Shown here in pieces: positions 36,423 through 44,848 of a stretch of DNA of 64,000 bases. Numbering within the stretch: position 1 is the stretch's first letter; every line of letters starts with the position of its first letter. The notes beneath the pieces were generated by a model. It worked only from the letters and a program-made list of their open reading frames with translations, was not told the origin of the DNA and ran no database searches. The DNA comes from Lysobacteraceae bacterium 2PB (GTDB taxonomy: Bacteria; Pseudomonadota; Gammaproteobacteria; Xanthomonadales; Xanthomonadaceae): contig SCMT01000019.1 in the NCBI GenBank assembly GCA_005502915.1, positions 1 through 64,000 of the forward strand. The letters run 5' to 3'. The translations under genes were made by a program, and so were the position numbers.

Positions 36423-37124
36423 ATGACCACCGACACCGCCCCCCTGCTCGACTGCGTCGAGCGCCTCACCGGAAGCTCCCCCACCTGGACCGTTCTCTGG
36501 CTGCACGGCCTCGGCGCCGACGGCAACGATTTCGTGCCGATCGTGCCCGACCTCGTCCGCCCCGGCTGGCCCGCGCTGCGCTTCCTGTTCCCGCACGCCC
36601 CGGTCCGCCCGATCACCTGCAACGGCGGCATGCGCATGCGCGGCTGGTACGACATCGTCGACCTCAGCGCCGACAACCTCTTCAACCGCGCCGACGAAGC
36701 CGGCGTGCTCCAGTCCGTCGCGCAGGTCGAAGCGCTGATCGCCCGCGAAGCCGAACGCGGCATCCCGCCGGAACGCGTGATCCTGGCCGGCTTCTCGCAG
36801 GGCGGCGCCGTCACGCTCGCCACCGGCATGCGCCGCACGACGCCATTGGCGGGATTGATCGCGCTGTCCACCTACATTCCCGCGATGCACAAGGCCGAGG
36901 CCGCCTTCCAGGCCGGCGCGGAACGCCAGCCGCTGTTCATGGCGCATGGCCGCTTCGATCCGGTTGTGCCGTTCGGGGCTGGTGAGCAAAGTTGCGCACT
37001 GATGCAACGCCTCGGGTTCCGGGTGGAATGGAAGCAGTACCCGATGCAGCACCAGGTCTGCATGGAAGAGATCCGCGATCTCGGCGACTGGATGCAGTCC
37101 CTGTTCGCAGGCGCGGCCCGCTGA
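36423..37124 (+). CDS. Alpha/beta-hydrolase carboxylesterase (phospholipase/thioesterase family)
   Basis: A 233-residue cytosolic esterase of the EstB/acyl-protein-thioesterase group. It shows LHGLGADGNDFVPIVPDL (oxyanion region), the nucleophile elbow LAGFSQGGAVTL, the acid in HGRFDPVVPF and histidine in PMQHQVCMEE. ATG 36423 is chosen. In relatives this gene commonly lies near algR/hemC, as here, where algR starts 70 bases downstream. Physiological substrate unknown. Confidence 0.88.
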   Translation: MTTDTAPLLDCVERLTGSSPTWTVLWLHGLGADGNDFVPIVPDLVRPGWPALRFLFPHAPVRPITCNGGMRMRGWYDIVDLSADNLFNRADEAGVLQSVAQVEALIAREAERGIPPERVILAGFSQGGAVTLATGMRRTTPLAGLIALSTYIPAMHKAEAAFQAGAERQPLFMAHGRFDPVVPFGAGEQSCALMQRLGFRVEWKQYPMQHQVCMEEIRDLGDWMQSLFAGAAR

Positions 37125-37134
37125 CCGGTCACTG

Positions 37135-37162
37135 TTGCAAAGCGTGGCGACAGGACTAAGAT
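37135..37162 (+). promoter_or_regulatory. Sigma70-type promoter of algR
   Basis: TTGCAA (37135-37140) and TAAGAT (37157-37162), spaced 16 bases, match the -35 and -10 consensus well and sit 33 bases before the GTG start of the response regulator gene. Confidence 0.6.
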
Positions 37163-37194
37163 CGACCCATCGCGATTCCAGGCCACACAATGAC

Positions 37195-37935
37195 GTGAAA
37201 GTCCTCATCGCCGACGACGAACCCATGGCCCGCGAGCGCCTCCGTGCGCTCCTCGCCGAGCAGCCCGGCCTGGAACTGGTCGCGGAGGCCGGCGATGGCG
37301 AAAGCGCCCTGGCCGCCTGCAACGAACACCATCCCGACATCGTCCTGCTGGACATCGCCATGCCCGGCCTGGACGGCCTGGAAACCGCGCGCCGGCTCAC
37401 GATGCTCGAACCGCGTCCGGCGGTGATCTTCTGCACCGCCTACGACGAACACGCGCTGTCGGCCTTCGATGCCGCCGCCGTCGATTACCTCGTCAAGCCG
37501 GTCCGCCGCGAGCGCCTCGCCGCCGCGCTGGAACGCGCCCGCACCTTCATCGCCGGCCGCGCCCCGCGCCCGGACAACGGCGAAAGCAACGGCAACGGCA
37601 AGCGCCGCACCCACCTCTGCGCCCGCCTGCGCGGCAGCCTGCGCCTGATCCCGATCGAGGACATCCGCTACCTGCATGCGGAAGAGAAATACGTGGTCGT
37701 GCACCACGCCCGCGGCGAGGACCTGATCGAGGAATCGCTCAAGTCGCTCGAACACGAATTCGGCGACAGCTTCGTCCGCATCCACCGCAACTGCCTCGTC
37801 GCCCGCGAGGAGCTCATCGAACTGCGCCGCTCCGGCGACGGCCGCATCGAAGCCGTGCTCCGCCACGGCGACAAGCCGCTGGAAGTCAGCCGCCGCTGCG
37901 TCCCGCAGCTGAGGGAGCTGGTGCGGCATCTGTAG
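37195..37935 (+). CDS. algR: LytTR response regulator, AlgR family
   Basis: A 246-residue regulator. The receiver (about residues 1-120) has LIADDEPMARERLRAL, IVLLDIAMPGLDG with the phospho-aspartate, FCTAYDEHALSAFD and YLVKPVRRERL. The LytTR DNA-binding domain (about 140-245) contains IPIEDIRYLHAEEKYVVVHH and FVRIHRNCLVAREE. GTG 37195 gives the family start MKVLIADDEP; upstream codons are unlikely to be translated. The usual sensor partner algZ is not beside it, and hemC, normally adjacent, is displaced by a foreign gene. Confidence 0.9.
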   Translation: MKVLIADDEPMARERLRALLAEQPGLELVAEAGDGESALAACNEHHPDIVLLDIAMPGLDGLETARRLTMLEPRPAVIFCTAYDEHALSAFDAAAVDYLVKPVRRERLAAALERARTFIAGRAPRPDNGESNGNGKRRTHLCARLRGSLRLIPIEDIRYLHAEEKYVVVHHARGEDLIEESLKSLEHEFGDSFVRIHRNCLVAREELIELRRSGDGRIEAVLRHGDKPLEVSRRCVPQLRELVRHL

Positions 37936-37948
37936 GGTGGTGGTGAGC

Positions 37949-37974
37949 GAAACGGGACTTCGAAGTTCCGTTTC
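37949..37974 (+). terminator. Hairpin after algR
   Basis: GAAACGGGACTTCGAAGT and TCCGTTTC form a nearly perfect palindrome of 26 bases with one unpaired position on each side, 14 bases after the algR stop. It marks the left edge of the A+T-rich insert. Terminator function is an inference. Confidence 0.5.
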
Positions 37975-38014
37975 CTAAGTACATCGATCAGTACCAATCA
38001 AACAGGCGATCTCA

Positions 38015-39679
38015 ATGAATGGGAAGAGCCATTTGGCGCTACTTGATCATATCGACCAAGCCACCTATCAATCGCAACGGTCCTATATAAAAGCTTTCTC
38101 GGGAAGAGAAAAAGAAGGACTAATAGCGATATTCAGAACTATGGACTACTTGTCCATCGTTGATTTTTTCGGATCTGACAAATATAGAGAGGAACGAGGC
38201 CCAATCGGCACCAAGCTCATGGCCATGGGAATTCCTAGCGCTACGAAACCACTTCTTGAACTAATGATTGACAACACTCAAGGGGTGCCTTGGGGGCCAG
38301 GAAGTCCAAAGGCATTTCAATTCGCTCACTCATATCTCAAAGCATGCGGCAGCCTCGCATTTCTTAGAAGAATGGTGAAATTTGAGAAAAGTGGTTTGGC
38401 TAAGGTAGAGGAAGTTGGGAAAAATCACTACTCAATACATATCACGAAAGGCCCGGCAGAAGAAGCGTTTCTTGCAACGATTGCTTCCCGGAGAATACTG
38501 AAAAGCGTACCCAAAAATACAGAAAAGAAAATTGAAAAGCGGATGCGGGCCTATGTCGATAATGACAATGGCTGGTTTGTTAGGTACAACAACGATGAAA
38601 AAATCGTCGATTATTATTTTAATTATGCTCGCAGCTTAGCGCCGCTATATCTAGAAGCTGAGGCACTACCCGATGATCATTTCATTGGCGGCAGAAGTTT
38701 TGGCGAATGGAAAAAAGCATGCGCTCAAGCACAGGCTCGAATTCTTTGTCACATCAAATTCTGCTCCTTATTGCTACAAAAGAATCCAAACACATCCTTG
38801 TCTGATATATGCACTATTTTCTCCAGAAGAGATGACATCCGTTCGGTATGGATGGAGTCTGGACTCAGCAAAGAGCTAGTAGATCCAACCTTAGAAGCGC
38901 TAACGCTTGAATACAGCAATGTGATTCATTGGGAAAGCTCGCTAGATATCCCGACACCTTACTACGTAGATCTTGGGAAGGATTTTTTCTTGCTGCCTTG
39001 CTTCGGCGCGTTATCAAACCCGTACTTCTCTCTATTTCGACATCTAAGAAAATTCTACAGATCCGACTGGGACAAGGGCGTCGATAAACGAGAGAAAGTG
39101 TTTAGGGAAGACTTAGCCAATATGTTTCCAAGCCCTAGATTTAATGTGCCCGGCAATGGATTCAAGATCAAGAGAGAGGATGGCTCAACGGCAACTGATA
39201 TCGATGCTGTTATCGTGGACAATGAATCCGGAGACATAGTCCTCATTCAATTGAAATGGAATGATGTTTTTGATCTTTCACCCGCCGAAAGAGATAGCAA
39301 GAGAAAAAATATAATCAAGGCCAACGAATGGGTTCAGCAAGTCCACGCATGGTCACAAGGATGTACCTGCCAAGAAATAGGAAAAAAGCTTAATCTAAAA
39401 ATCAAAGCAACTGATAAAGTACCGATGCTTTGGGTTGTCGCACGATATTCCGCTCGTTTTACGGAAAACCTGCAACAGGATGAGCGAGCATCTTGGATTA
39501 GCTGGTTTGAAATAGAGAAAGCTGTTTCAGTCCTCGCAGGGAGCCCTCAGGTCCTAAAATTAATCCCTGAAGCAATTTTCCTATATCAGAGAATTTTTGA
39601 AGAAACAGAAACAAAATCAATTGAATTCAGTTTTCCAGATTTTAGATCGACCCTCACTTATCACATCACATCCACTTGA
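38015..39679 (+). CDS. A+T-rich foreign gene, probable PD-(D/E)XK-type nuclease
   Basis: A 554-residue protein I cannot assign to a named family. Base composition drops sharply to roughly 40-45% G+C, with many AGA, ATA and TTA-type codons absent from neighbours. The C-terminal third holds TDIDAVIVDNESGDIVLIQLKW. Asp395/Asp397 followed by Gln412-x-Lys414 on adjacent hydrophobic strands is the pattern of a PD-(D/E)XK-like core with Gln in place of Glu, as in some restriction/RecB-like nucleases. The first 350 residues look helical and lack clear motifs. It stands alone between algR and hemC with no integrase or methylase. A defence role is possible, not shown. Confidence 0.65.
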   Translation: MNGKSHLALLDHIDQATYQSQRSYIKAFSGREKEGLIAIFRTMDYLSIVDFFGSDKYREERGPIGTKLMAMGIPSATKPLLELMIDNTQGVPWGPGSPKAFQFAHSYLKACGSLAFLRRMVKFEKSGLAKVEEVGKNHYSIHITKGPAEEAFLATIASRRILKSVPKNTEKKIEKRMRAYVDNDNGWFVRYNNDEKIVDYYFNYARSLAPLYLEAEALPDDHFIGGRSFGEWKKACAQAQARILCHIKFCSLLLQKNPNTSLSDICTIFSRRDDIRSVWMESGLSKELVDPTLEALTLEYSNVIHWESSLDIPTPYYVDLGKDFFLLPCFGALSNPYFSLFRHLRKFYRSDWDKGVDKREKVFREDLANMFPSPRFNVPGNGFKIKREDGSTATDIDAVIVDNESGDIVLIQLKWNDVFDLSPAERDSKRKNIIKANEWVQQVHAWSQGCTCQEIGKKLNLKIKATDKVPMLWVVARYSARFTENLQQDERASWISWFEIEKAVSVLAGSPQVLKLIPEAIFLYQRIFEETETKSIEFSFPDFRSTLTYHITST

Positions 39680-39747
39680 CGCTAAGCGCCAGCCGCGGCC
39701 GGCTTGGGGCAGGCTGAGGCGCCTAGGCCGCATGCGATAATCGCGGC

Positions 39748-40656
39748 ATGAAGACCCTACGCATCGCCACCCGGAAGAGCCCGCTCGCGCTCTGGCAGAC
39801 CGAGCATGTCGCCGCCCTGCTGCGCGGCCTGGATCCCGACCTCGAGATCACCCTGGTGCCGCTGTCGACGCGCGGCGACCAGGTCCTGGACCGCTCGCTG
39901 GCGGCGGTGGGCGGCAAGGGCCTGTTCCTGAAGGAGCTGGAGGAGGCGATGCTGCGCGGCGAGGCCGATTGCGCGGTGCATTCGCTCAAGGACGTGCCGA
40001 TGGAACTGGAAGGCCCGTTCGTGCTGCCGGCGATCCTGGAACGCGCCGACCACGCCGATGCCTTCGTCAGCAACAACCACGACGACATCGCCTCCCTGCC
40101 TTTCGGCGCGCGCGTCGGCAGCTCGTCCCTGCGCCGTCAGGCGCAGCTGCGCGCGCTGCGTCCCGACCTGCAGCTGGTCGACCTGCGCGGCAACGTCAAC
40201 ACGCGCCTGGCCAAGCTCGATGCCGGCGAATACGACGCCATCCTGCTGGCCTGCGCCGGCCTGCAGCGCCTGGGCTTCGACCGCCGCATCCGCGCGCGCC
40301 TCGATGCGCCGGCATGGCTGCCCGCACCGGCACAGGGCGCGATCACGGTGGAATGCCGCGAGGACGACGAAGCGACGCGCGCGCTGTTCGCCACGCTGAA
40401 CCACGCGCCGACGCGACGCTGCGTCGAGGCCGAGCGCGCGATGAACCGCGCCCTGCACGGCAGCTGCCAGGTACCCGTGGCCGCGTTTGCGCACGAGGTC
40501 GACGGCGGGTTGCACCTGGTCGGTCAGGTCAGTGCGGTCGAGGACGGCCGCGCGGTGCGCAGCGAAGCGACCGGCGACGATGCCGACGCGCTCGGCCAAC
40601 AGGTCGCGCGGCAGTTGCTCGACCTCGGCGCCGGCGAGTTCATCGCCGGGCGCTGA
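39748..40656 (+). CDS. hemC: Porphobilinogen deaminase (hydroxymethylbilane synthase)
   Basis: Polymerises four porphobilinogens to hydroxymethylbilane in haem synthesis. The 302-residue protein starts [20 protein letters not shown]. It has [40 protein letters not shown] and the dipyrromethane cofactor cysteine in [11 protein letters not shown]. Length is normal. The expected following hemD is absent; a palindromic repeat and a convergent oxidoreductase operon follow instead. It lies 68 bases after the foreign gene, so any promoter of its own must be in that short gap. Confidence 0.96.
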   Translation: MKTLRIATRKSPLALWQTEHVAALLRGLDPDLEITLVPLSTRGDQVLDRSLAAVGGKGLFLKELEEAMLRGEADCAVHSLKDVPMELEGPFVLPAILERADHADAFVSNNHDDIASLPFGARVGSSSLRRQAQLRALRPDLQLVDLRGNVNTRLAKLDAGEYDAILLACAGLQRLGFDRRIRARLDAPAWLPAPAQGAITVECREDDEATRALFATLNHAPTRRCVEAERAMNRALHGSCQVPVAAFAHEVDGGLHLVGQVSAVEDGRAVRSEATGDDADALGQQVARQLLDLGAGEFIAGR

Positions 40657-40676
40657 TCGAAGCATCGATGCGTTTT

Positions 40677-40742
40677 GTAGAGCGGAGCTTGCTCCGCTCA
40701 TGCATCTCACCGGATCAGCGAGCGGAGCAAGCTCCGCTCTAC
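40677..40742. repeat. REP-like inverted repeat, second copy
   Basis: Same element as at 11271-11336. Arms at 40677-40699 and 40720-40742 (GTAGAGCGGAGCTTGCTCCG and complement) flank a 20-base loop. It lies between convergent hemC and the DmsC-like subunit gene. Confidence 0.85.
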
Positions 40743-40755
40743 ACGAACCCGTGAA

Positions 40756-41700
40756 TCAGTAGTACAGCGTCACCACATGCTTCGCTTCGGCGAAGAACAG
40801 CCAGCGTTCGACCAGCGCGCCGAGCTGGAACGACAGCGCCGCGCCCCAGTACAGCGCCGCAGGCCCGCCGTGCGGCAACAGCAGCATCGGCACGGCGCAC
40901 AGCGCGGGCACCAGTGCGAACAGCACGAATGCGATCATGCGCAGCTTGCGCGCATGTTTGCGGGCGACGACGAAACCCATCTCGCGGTTGAGGTAGTTCG
41001 CCTCGGTATGCGGCCGCTCGAACACCGACACCTCGCGGCCCGGCAGGCCGACCGCATCGCCGCGCGACAGCGGCAACGCGTCGTCGTCGATCGCACGCCA
41101 GTAGCGCCATTTCATCGCCGCCAGCGCGATCGCGGCGGCGAGGATGCCCGCGCCGACCATGCGCGGCAGGTCCAGCGTGGTGCCCGCGAACGGCCCGAAC
41201 AGCAGGCCGCCGCCGAGCAGCGCGAACAGCAGGTAGACCGGCACGACCAGGCGATGCCGCCAGGCGGGGATGGTCTTCAGCGAACCGTAGATCATCGCCG
41301 TGCTGACGATCGCGGCGAGGGACAGCGGCGCGAGCAGGGCGCACAGGGCCCGCATCACGACCGGTTCCTGCGGCGGATCGACGAGCGAGGACTGCACCAG
41401 CACGGCCGCCACCGCGACCCCCATGCTCGCGATCGCGAACACGCCTTCGCGCGACATCCACGAACTGCGCCACTGCGAGAACGCGCGCCACACCCGCATC
41501 GGCTTGCCGAGGTGCCACAGGGAGGCGATCACCCCGATCGCGACCAGCACGCCGCCGGCGATCAGGCCCAGCGCCCAGCCGATGCCGTCGAACCATTGCG
41601 CGTTGTCGCCGAGCGCGATGCGCAGCGCGAGCCAGAACCACAGCCCGAAGCCGGTGCCGGACAGGGTGGTGAAGACGATGACGGAGAAGGCGGGGTGCAT
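40756..41700 (-). CDS. soeC: DmsC/SoeC-type quinol-interacting membrane anchor subunit
   Basis: A 314-residue membrane protein with about eight hydrophobic helices, starting MHPAFSVIVFTTLSGTGFGL, typical of DmsC-family anchors. SLWHLGKPMRVWRAFSQWRSSWMSREG is the conserved first-loop region of the family. It would exchange electrons between the quinone pool and the iron-sulfur subunit encoded upstream (42053-42832). Its start overlaps the stop of a 118-residue membrane gene (ATGA). I favour SoeC of a sulfite dehydrogenase because the large subunit lacks a Tat signal. DmsC of another substrate remains possible. Confidence 0.72.
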   Translation of the reverse strand: MHPAFSVIVFTTLSGTGFGLWFWLALRIALGDNAQWFDGIGWALGLIAGGVLVAIGVIASLWHLGKPMRVWRAFSQWRSSWMSREGVFAIASMGVAVAAVLVQSSLVDPPQEPVVMRALCALLAPLSLAAIVSTAMIYGSLKTIPAWRHRLVVPVYLLFALLGGGLLFGPFAGTTLDLPRMVGAGILAAAIALAAMKWRYWRAIDDDALPLSRGDAVGLPGREVSVFERPHTEANYLNREMGFVVARKHARKLRMIAFVLFALVPALCAVPMLLLPHGGPAALYWGAALSFQLGALVERWLFFAEAKHVVTLYY

Positions 41701-42056
41701 CAGGCATCACCGAGGCGCCGGTCCCGGCGCGGTGCATGGAAGAAGAACAGATACGCGACCTGCGTCAGCGCGATGGCCGAGCAGGCGGCGAATACGGCGG
41801 CCTCGGCCGCGTCGATGCGGAACGCACGCAGCGACCAGGTCGCGAAGACCAGCGCACCGAACAGGCAGTACAGCGCCCACAGCGGCAGCGCGAAGCGGTT
41901 CTCGTACAACACGCCAACGACGAGGATGAAAACGGCGAGGAAGCGAAGGGTCGCCGGCGTTCCCGGTACCGACCACCAGAACCAGGCTTCGAGCAGGAGA
42001 TAGGCCAGCGCGGGCAGGGCCAGCGGCCACGGCGGCTTCGGGAGCAGGGACATCAT
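41700..42056 (-). CDS. Small membrane protein in the oxidoreductase operon
   Basis: A 118-residue protein with about four hydrophobic helices (LALPALAYLLLEAWFWW, LRFLAVFILVVGVLY, ALPLWALYCLFGALVFA and a C-terminal one). It overlaps the iron-sulfur subunit gene by 4 bases upstream and soeC by 3 bases downstream, so it is translated with them. Family not recognised. An assembly or anchor role is inferred from position only. Confidence 0.7.
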   Translation of the reverse strand: MMSLLPKPPWPLALPALAYLLLEAWFWWSVPGTPATLRFLAVFILVVGVLYENRFALPLWALYCLFGALVFATWSLRAFRIDAAEAAVFAACSAIALTQVAYLFFFHAPRRDRRLGDA

Positions 42057-42832
42057 CGCGACAGCACCTTGTCCAGCCAGCGCAGCAGCGGCGGCAGCTT
42101 CGCGGCATCAAGCGTCTCTTCCTGCGGCGCGGGCGCATCGCCGCCTGCGCGACGCGGGCGCGGCGGCAGGTAGCGGTTGACCGGGTTGTAGCCCAGTTCG
42201 GGCATCAGCGCGACGCCGTTGCGCTCGGCGACCAGCTTCGACACCTCGGAGTCCGGATCTCCGAGGTCGCCGAAGTGCCGCGCGCGGGTCGGGCAAGCCT
42301 GCACGCAGGCGGGCTGGCGGTCGGCTTCGGGCAGCTGTTCGTTGTAGATGCGATCCACGCACAGCGTGCACTTCTTCATCACGCCTTCGACCGCGCTGTA
42401 TTCGCGCGCGCCGTAGGGACAGGCCCAGGAGCACAGCTTGCAGCCGATGCATTTGTCTTCGTCGACCAGCACGATGCCGTCCTCGGCGCGCTTGTAGCTG
42501 GCGCCGGTGGGGCATACGGTCACGCAGGCAGGCGTCTCGCAGTGCAGGCAGCTGCGCGGGAAGTGCAAGGTCATCGCGGGCTGCGCCGCTTCCGCCGCGA
42601 GGCTGCCCGTCGACGCGCAGGCCGAGGTCGCGGCGATCTCGTAGCTGTGCACGCGGTTGAACCACACGCCCGACGGGTCCTTGCCGTAGGGCTGCTCGTC
42701 GGTGAGCGGCCCGGCGATGCCACCGGCGTTCCACTGCTTGCAGCTCACCGCGCAGGCATGGCAGCCGACGCAGGTGTCGAGGTCGATCACCAGGCCCAGC
42801 TTCTTCTTCGATGGCGGCGGCAGGTCGGTCAT
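42053..42832 (-). CDS. soeB: Four-cluster ferredoxin subunit (SoeB/DmsB-like)
   Basis: A 259-residue electron-transfer subunit with sixteen cysteines for four [4Fe-4S] clusters. The motifs are CVGCHACAVSC, CLHCETPACVTVCPTG, CIGCKLCSWACPYG and CTLC...CVQACPT. There is no signal peptide, so it is cytoplasmic. It would carry electrons between the molybdenum subunit and the membrane anchor. The SLC13 transporter gene lies 16 bases upstream and the small membrane gene overlaps its end. Family assignment is firm; the soeB label rests on the operon as a whole. Confidence 0.82.
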   Translation of the reverse strand: MTDLPPPSKKKLGLVIDLDTCVGCHACAVSCKQWNAGGIAGPLTDEQPYGKDPSGVWFNRVHSYEIAATSACASTGSLAAEAAQPAMTLHFPRSCLHCETPACVTVCPTGASYKRAEDGIVLVDEDKCIGCKLCSWACPYGAREYSAVEGVMKKCTLCVDRIYNEQLPEADRQPACVQACPTRARHFGDLGDPDSEVSKLVAERNGVALMPELGYNPVNRYLPPRPRRAGGDAPAPQEETLDAAKLPPLLRWLDKVLSR

Positions 42833-42848
42833 GTCGGAACGGGACGCA

Positions 42849-44612
42849 TCAGAACGGGAAATAACGCGGAATGAGCATCACCGCCATCGCCCAGAACAGC
42901 AGGTTCAGCGGGATGCCGATCTTCGGGAAGTCGGAGAAGCGGTAGCCGCCGGCGGTGTAGACCATGGTGTTGGTCTGGTAACCCACCGGCGTGGCGAAGC
43001 TGGTCGATGCGGCGAACGCCACCGCGACGAGGAAGGGCTTGGCATCCACGCCCATCGACTCGGCGGTGGAGATGGCGATGGGCACGACCAGCACGGCGGC
43101 GGCGTTGTTGCTCATCACTTCGGTCATCAGCGCGGTGAGCAGGTAGATGGCGGCGAGCGTGACCAGCGGGCCGTATCCCGACAGCCAGCCCAGCGCGTGC
43201 TGCGCCACCCAGTCGGCGCCGCCGGATTTCTGCAGCGCGATGCCCAGCGGCAGCACGCCTGCGAGCAGGATGATGACGCGCCAGTCGACCGCGGCGTACG
43301 CCTCTTCCGGGCGCAGGCAACGCAGCGCCACCAGCGCCGCGCAGCCGAGCAGCGCCGACGCGACGATCGGCATCCAGCCGAGCACGGCCACACCGATCGC
43401 GGCGGCCATCACCAGCAGCGACAGCAACGCGCGGCGCGCATCGACGCGCGGCTGCTCGCGCTGGCCGATCAGCACCACGCCCGGATCGCTGCGCAGGTCT
43501 TCCAGCGCGGCGGCGGTGGCATCGACCAGCAGGATGTCGCCGACCGCGAGCGGGATGTGGTCCAGCGGCGCGCGCGGCGCGGTGCCGCTGCGCTGCACGC
43601 CGTGCACGCGCACGCGGTACACGTGACCGAAACGCAGCTGGGCGAGGCTCTTGCCGGCGAGCGGCGAGCCCGGTGCGATCATCACCTCGGCATGCAGCCG
43701 GGTGTCGGCGGGATCGCCGTCGAGGTCGCGCGCGACGCGATCGTGGCGCAGCTGCAGTTCGCGTCGCACGCGCTCGATCTCGTTCCAGTCGCCGCGGATG
43801 AGCAGGCGGTCGCCGGCCGCGACGGCCTCGGCGCGCGGCTGCGCGAGCGGCCGCCCGTCGCGGAAATTCTCCAGCAGGAACACATCCTTGGCATCGACCG
43901 GGATCGCGACCGAACCGAGGCGCCCGATCGCCGGCGACTTCTCCGGCACCTGCAGTTCGACCAGGTAGCGGCCGCGATGGTCGTCGGCGCCGCTGTCGGG
44001 AATGCCCAGGTCGGGCAGCAGGAACCGCTGCGCGACCAGCATGTACAGCGTGCCGGCGACGACGAACCACAGGCCCAGCGCCGCGAACTCGAACAGCGCG
44101 AAGCCCGGCTGCCCGGACTGCCGCGCCAGCGAGTCGACGAGCAGGTTGGTGGACGTCCCGATCAGCGTGCAGACGCCGCCGAACTGCGCCGCGAACGACA
44201 ACGGGATCAGGAACTTCGACGGCGACAGCCCGCGCGCGACGACCGCGGAAATCACCAGCGGCAGGAACACCGCGACGATCGCGGTGTTGTTGATGAACGC
44301 CGAAGCGAAGGAGGCGAGCAGCATCATCAGCAGGCCGAGCAGCCAGGGCCAGCGCACCCGCGACAGCAGTTCGCCGACGCCGCGCAGCGCGCCGCTGCGC
44401 TGCAGGCCCGCGCTGAGCACGAACATCGCCGCGACCGTGATCGTCGCCGGGCTGCTGAAGCCGGACAGCGCCTCGCCCGGCGATACCACGCCGAAGACCA
44501 GCAGGCTGCCGAGGATCAGCAGCGCGACCACGTCGACCGGCAGTTTCTCGCTGACGAACAGCACCACCGCGCCGACCAGCACGACCAGGGTGATCCACAG
44601 GTCCGGCGTCAT
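42849..44612 (-). CDS. SLC13/DASS-family transporter with two TrkA-C-like domains
   Basis: A 587-residue inner-membrane permease. Transmembrane halves flank a cytosolic section (about residues 210-370) with two RCK/TrkA-C-like modules, seen in AEAVAAGDRLLIRGDWNEIE and PLAVGDILLVDATAA. The DASS motifs SAFINNTAIVAVFLPLV and TLIGTSTNLLV near residue 155 mirror MTEVMSNNAAAVLVVPI and ATPVGYQTNTMVY in the second half. Related proteins move sulfate, sulfite or organic anions. Placement inside a probable sulfite dehydrogenase operon suggests sulfur oxyanion transport. It overlaps the preceding gene by ATGA. Confidence 0.87.
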   Translation of the reverse strand: MTPDLWITLVVLVGAVVLFVSEKLPVDVVALLILGSLLVFGVVSPGEALSGFSSPATITVAAMFVLSAGLQRSGALRGVGELLSRVRWPWLLGLLMMLLASFASAFINNTAIVAVFLPLVISAVVARGLSPSKFLIPLSFAAQFGGVCTLIGTSTNLLVDSLARQSGQPGFALFEFAALGLWFVVAGTLYMLVAQRFLLPDLGIPDSGADDHRGRYLVELQVPEKSPAIGRLGSVAIPVDAKDVFLLENFRDGRPLAQPRAEAVAAGDRLLIRGDWNEIERVRRELQLRHDRVARDLDGDPADTRLHAEVMIAPGSPLAGKSLAQLRFGHVYRVRVHGVQRSGTAPRAPLDHIPLAVGDILLVDATAAALEDLRSDPGVVLIGQREQPRVDARRALLSLLVMAAAIGVAVLGWMPIVASALLGCAALVALRCLRPEEAYAAVDWRVIILLAGVLPLGIALQKSGGADWVAQHALGWLSGYGPLVTLAAIYLLTALMTEVMSNNAAAVLVVPIAISTAESMGVDAKPFLVAVAFAASTSFATPVGYQTNTMVYTAGGYRFSDFPKIGIPLNLLFWAMAVMLIPRYFPF

Positions 44613-44848
44613 GTCCGGCGATCCTGGTGGATTTTCCCGGGGGTGCCTTCGTCCGCCTGCATCAGCACACGGATGCCGACGACGACGACACCGACGGTCA
44701 TCGCGAACAGTACGAACAGCGGCAGCGGCCCGTGCGCGGAGACGCCGGGCTCGGCGGCCACGACCAGCAGCCACAGCAGCACCAGGCTGCCGACCTTGCC
44801 GACAGCGATGCAGCTCCAGCCGACGAGGCGTCGCAGCAGCGGACTCAT
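44609..44848 (-). CDS. Small membrane protein linking soeA and the transporter gene
   Basis: A 79-residue protein with two hydrophobic helices (residues about 9-32 and 42-63) and a charged C-terminus. Its start overlaps the end of the large subunit gene (ATGA at 44845-44848) and its stop overlaps the transporter start, so the three genes are translationally coupled. No family recognised. Confidence 0.7.
   Translation of the reverse strand: MSPLLRRLVGWSCIAVGKVGSLVLLWLLVVAAEPGVSAHGPLPLFVLFAMTVGVVVVGIRVLMQADEGTPGKIHQDRRT

Noticed and set aside
38015..39679. Prophage or transposon at the A+T-rich insert
   Set aside because: Only one gene is present. No integrase, transposase, direct repeats or tRNA attachment site are visible in the flanks.
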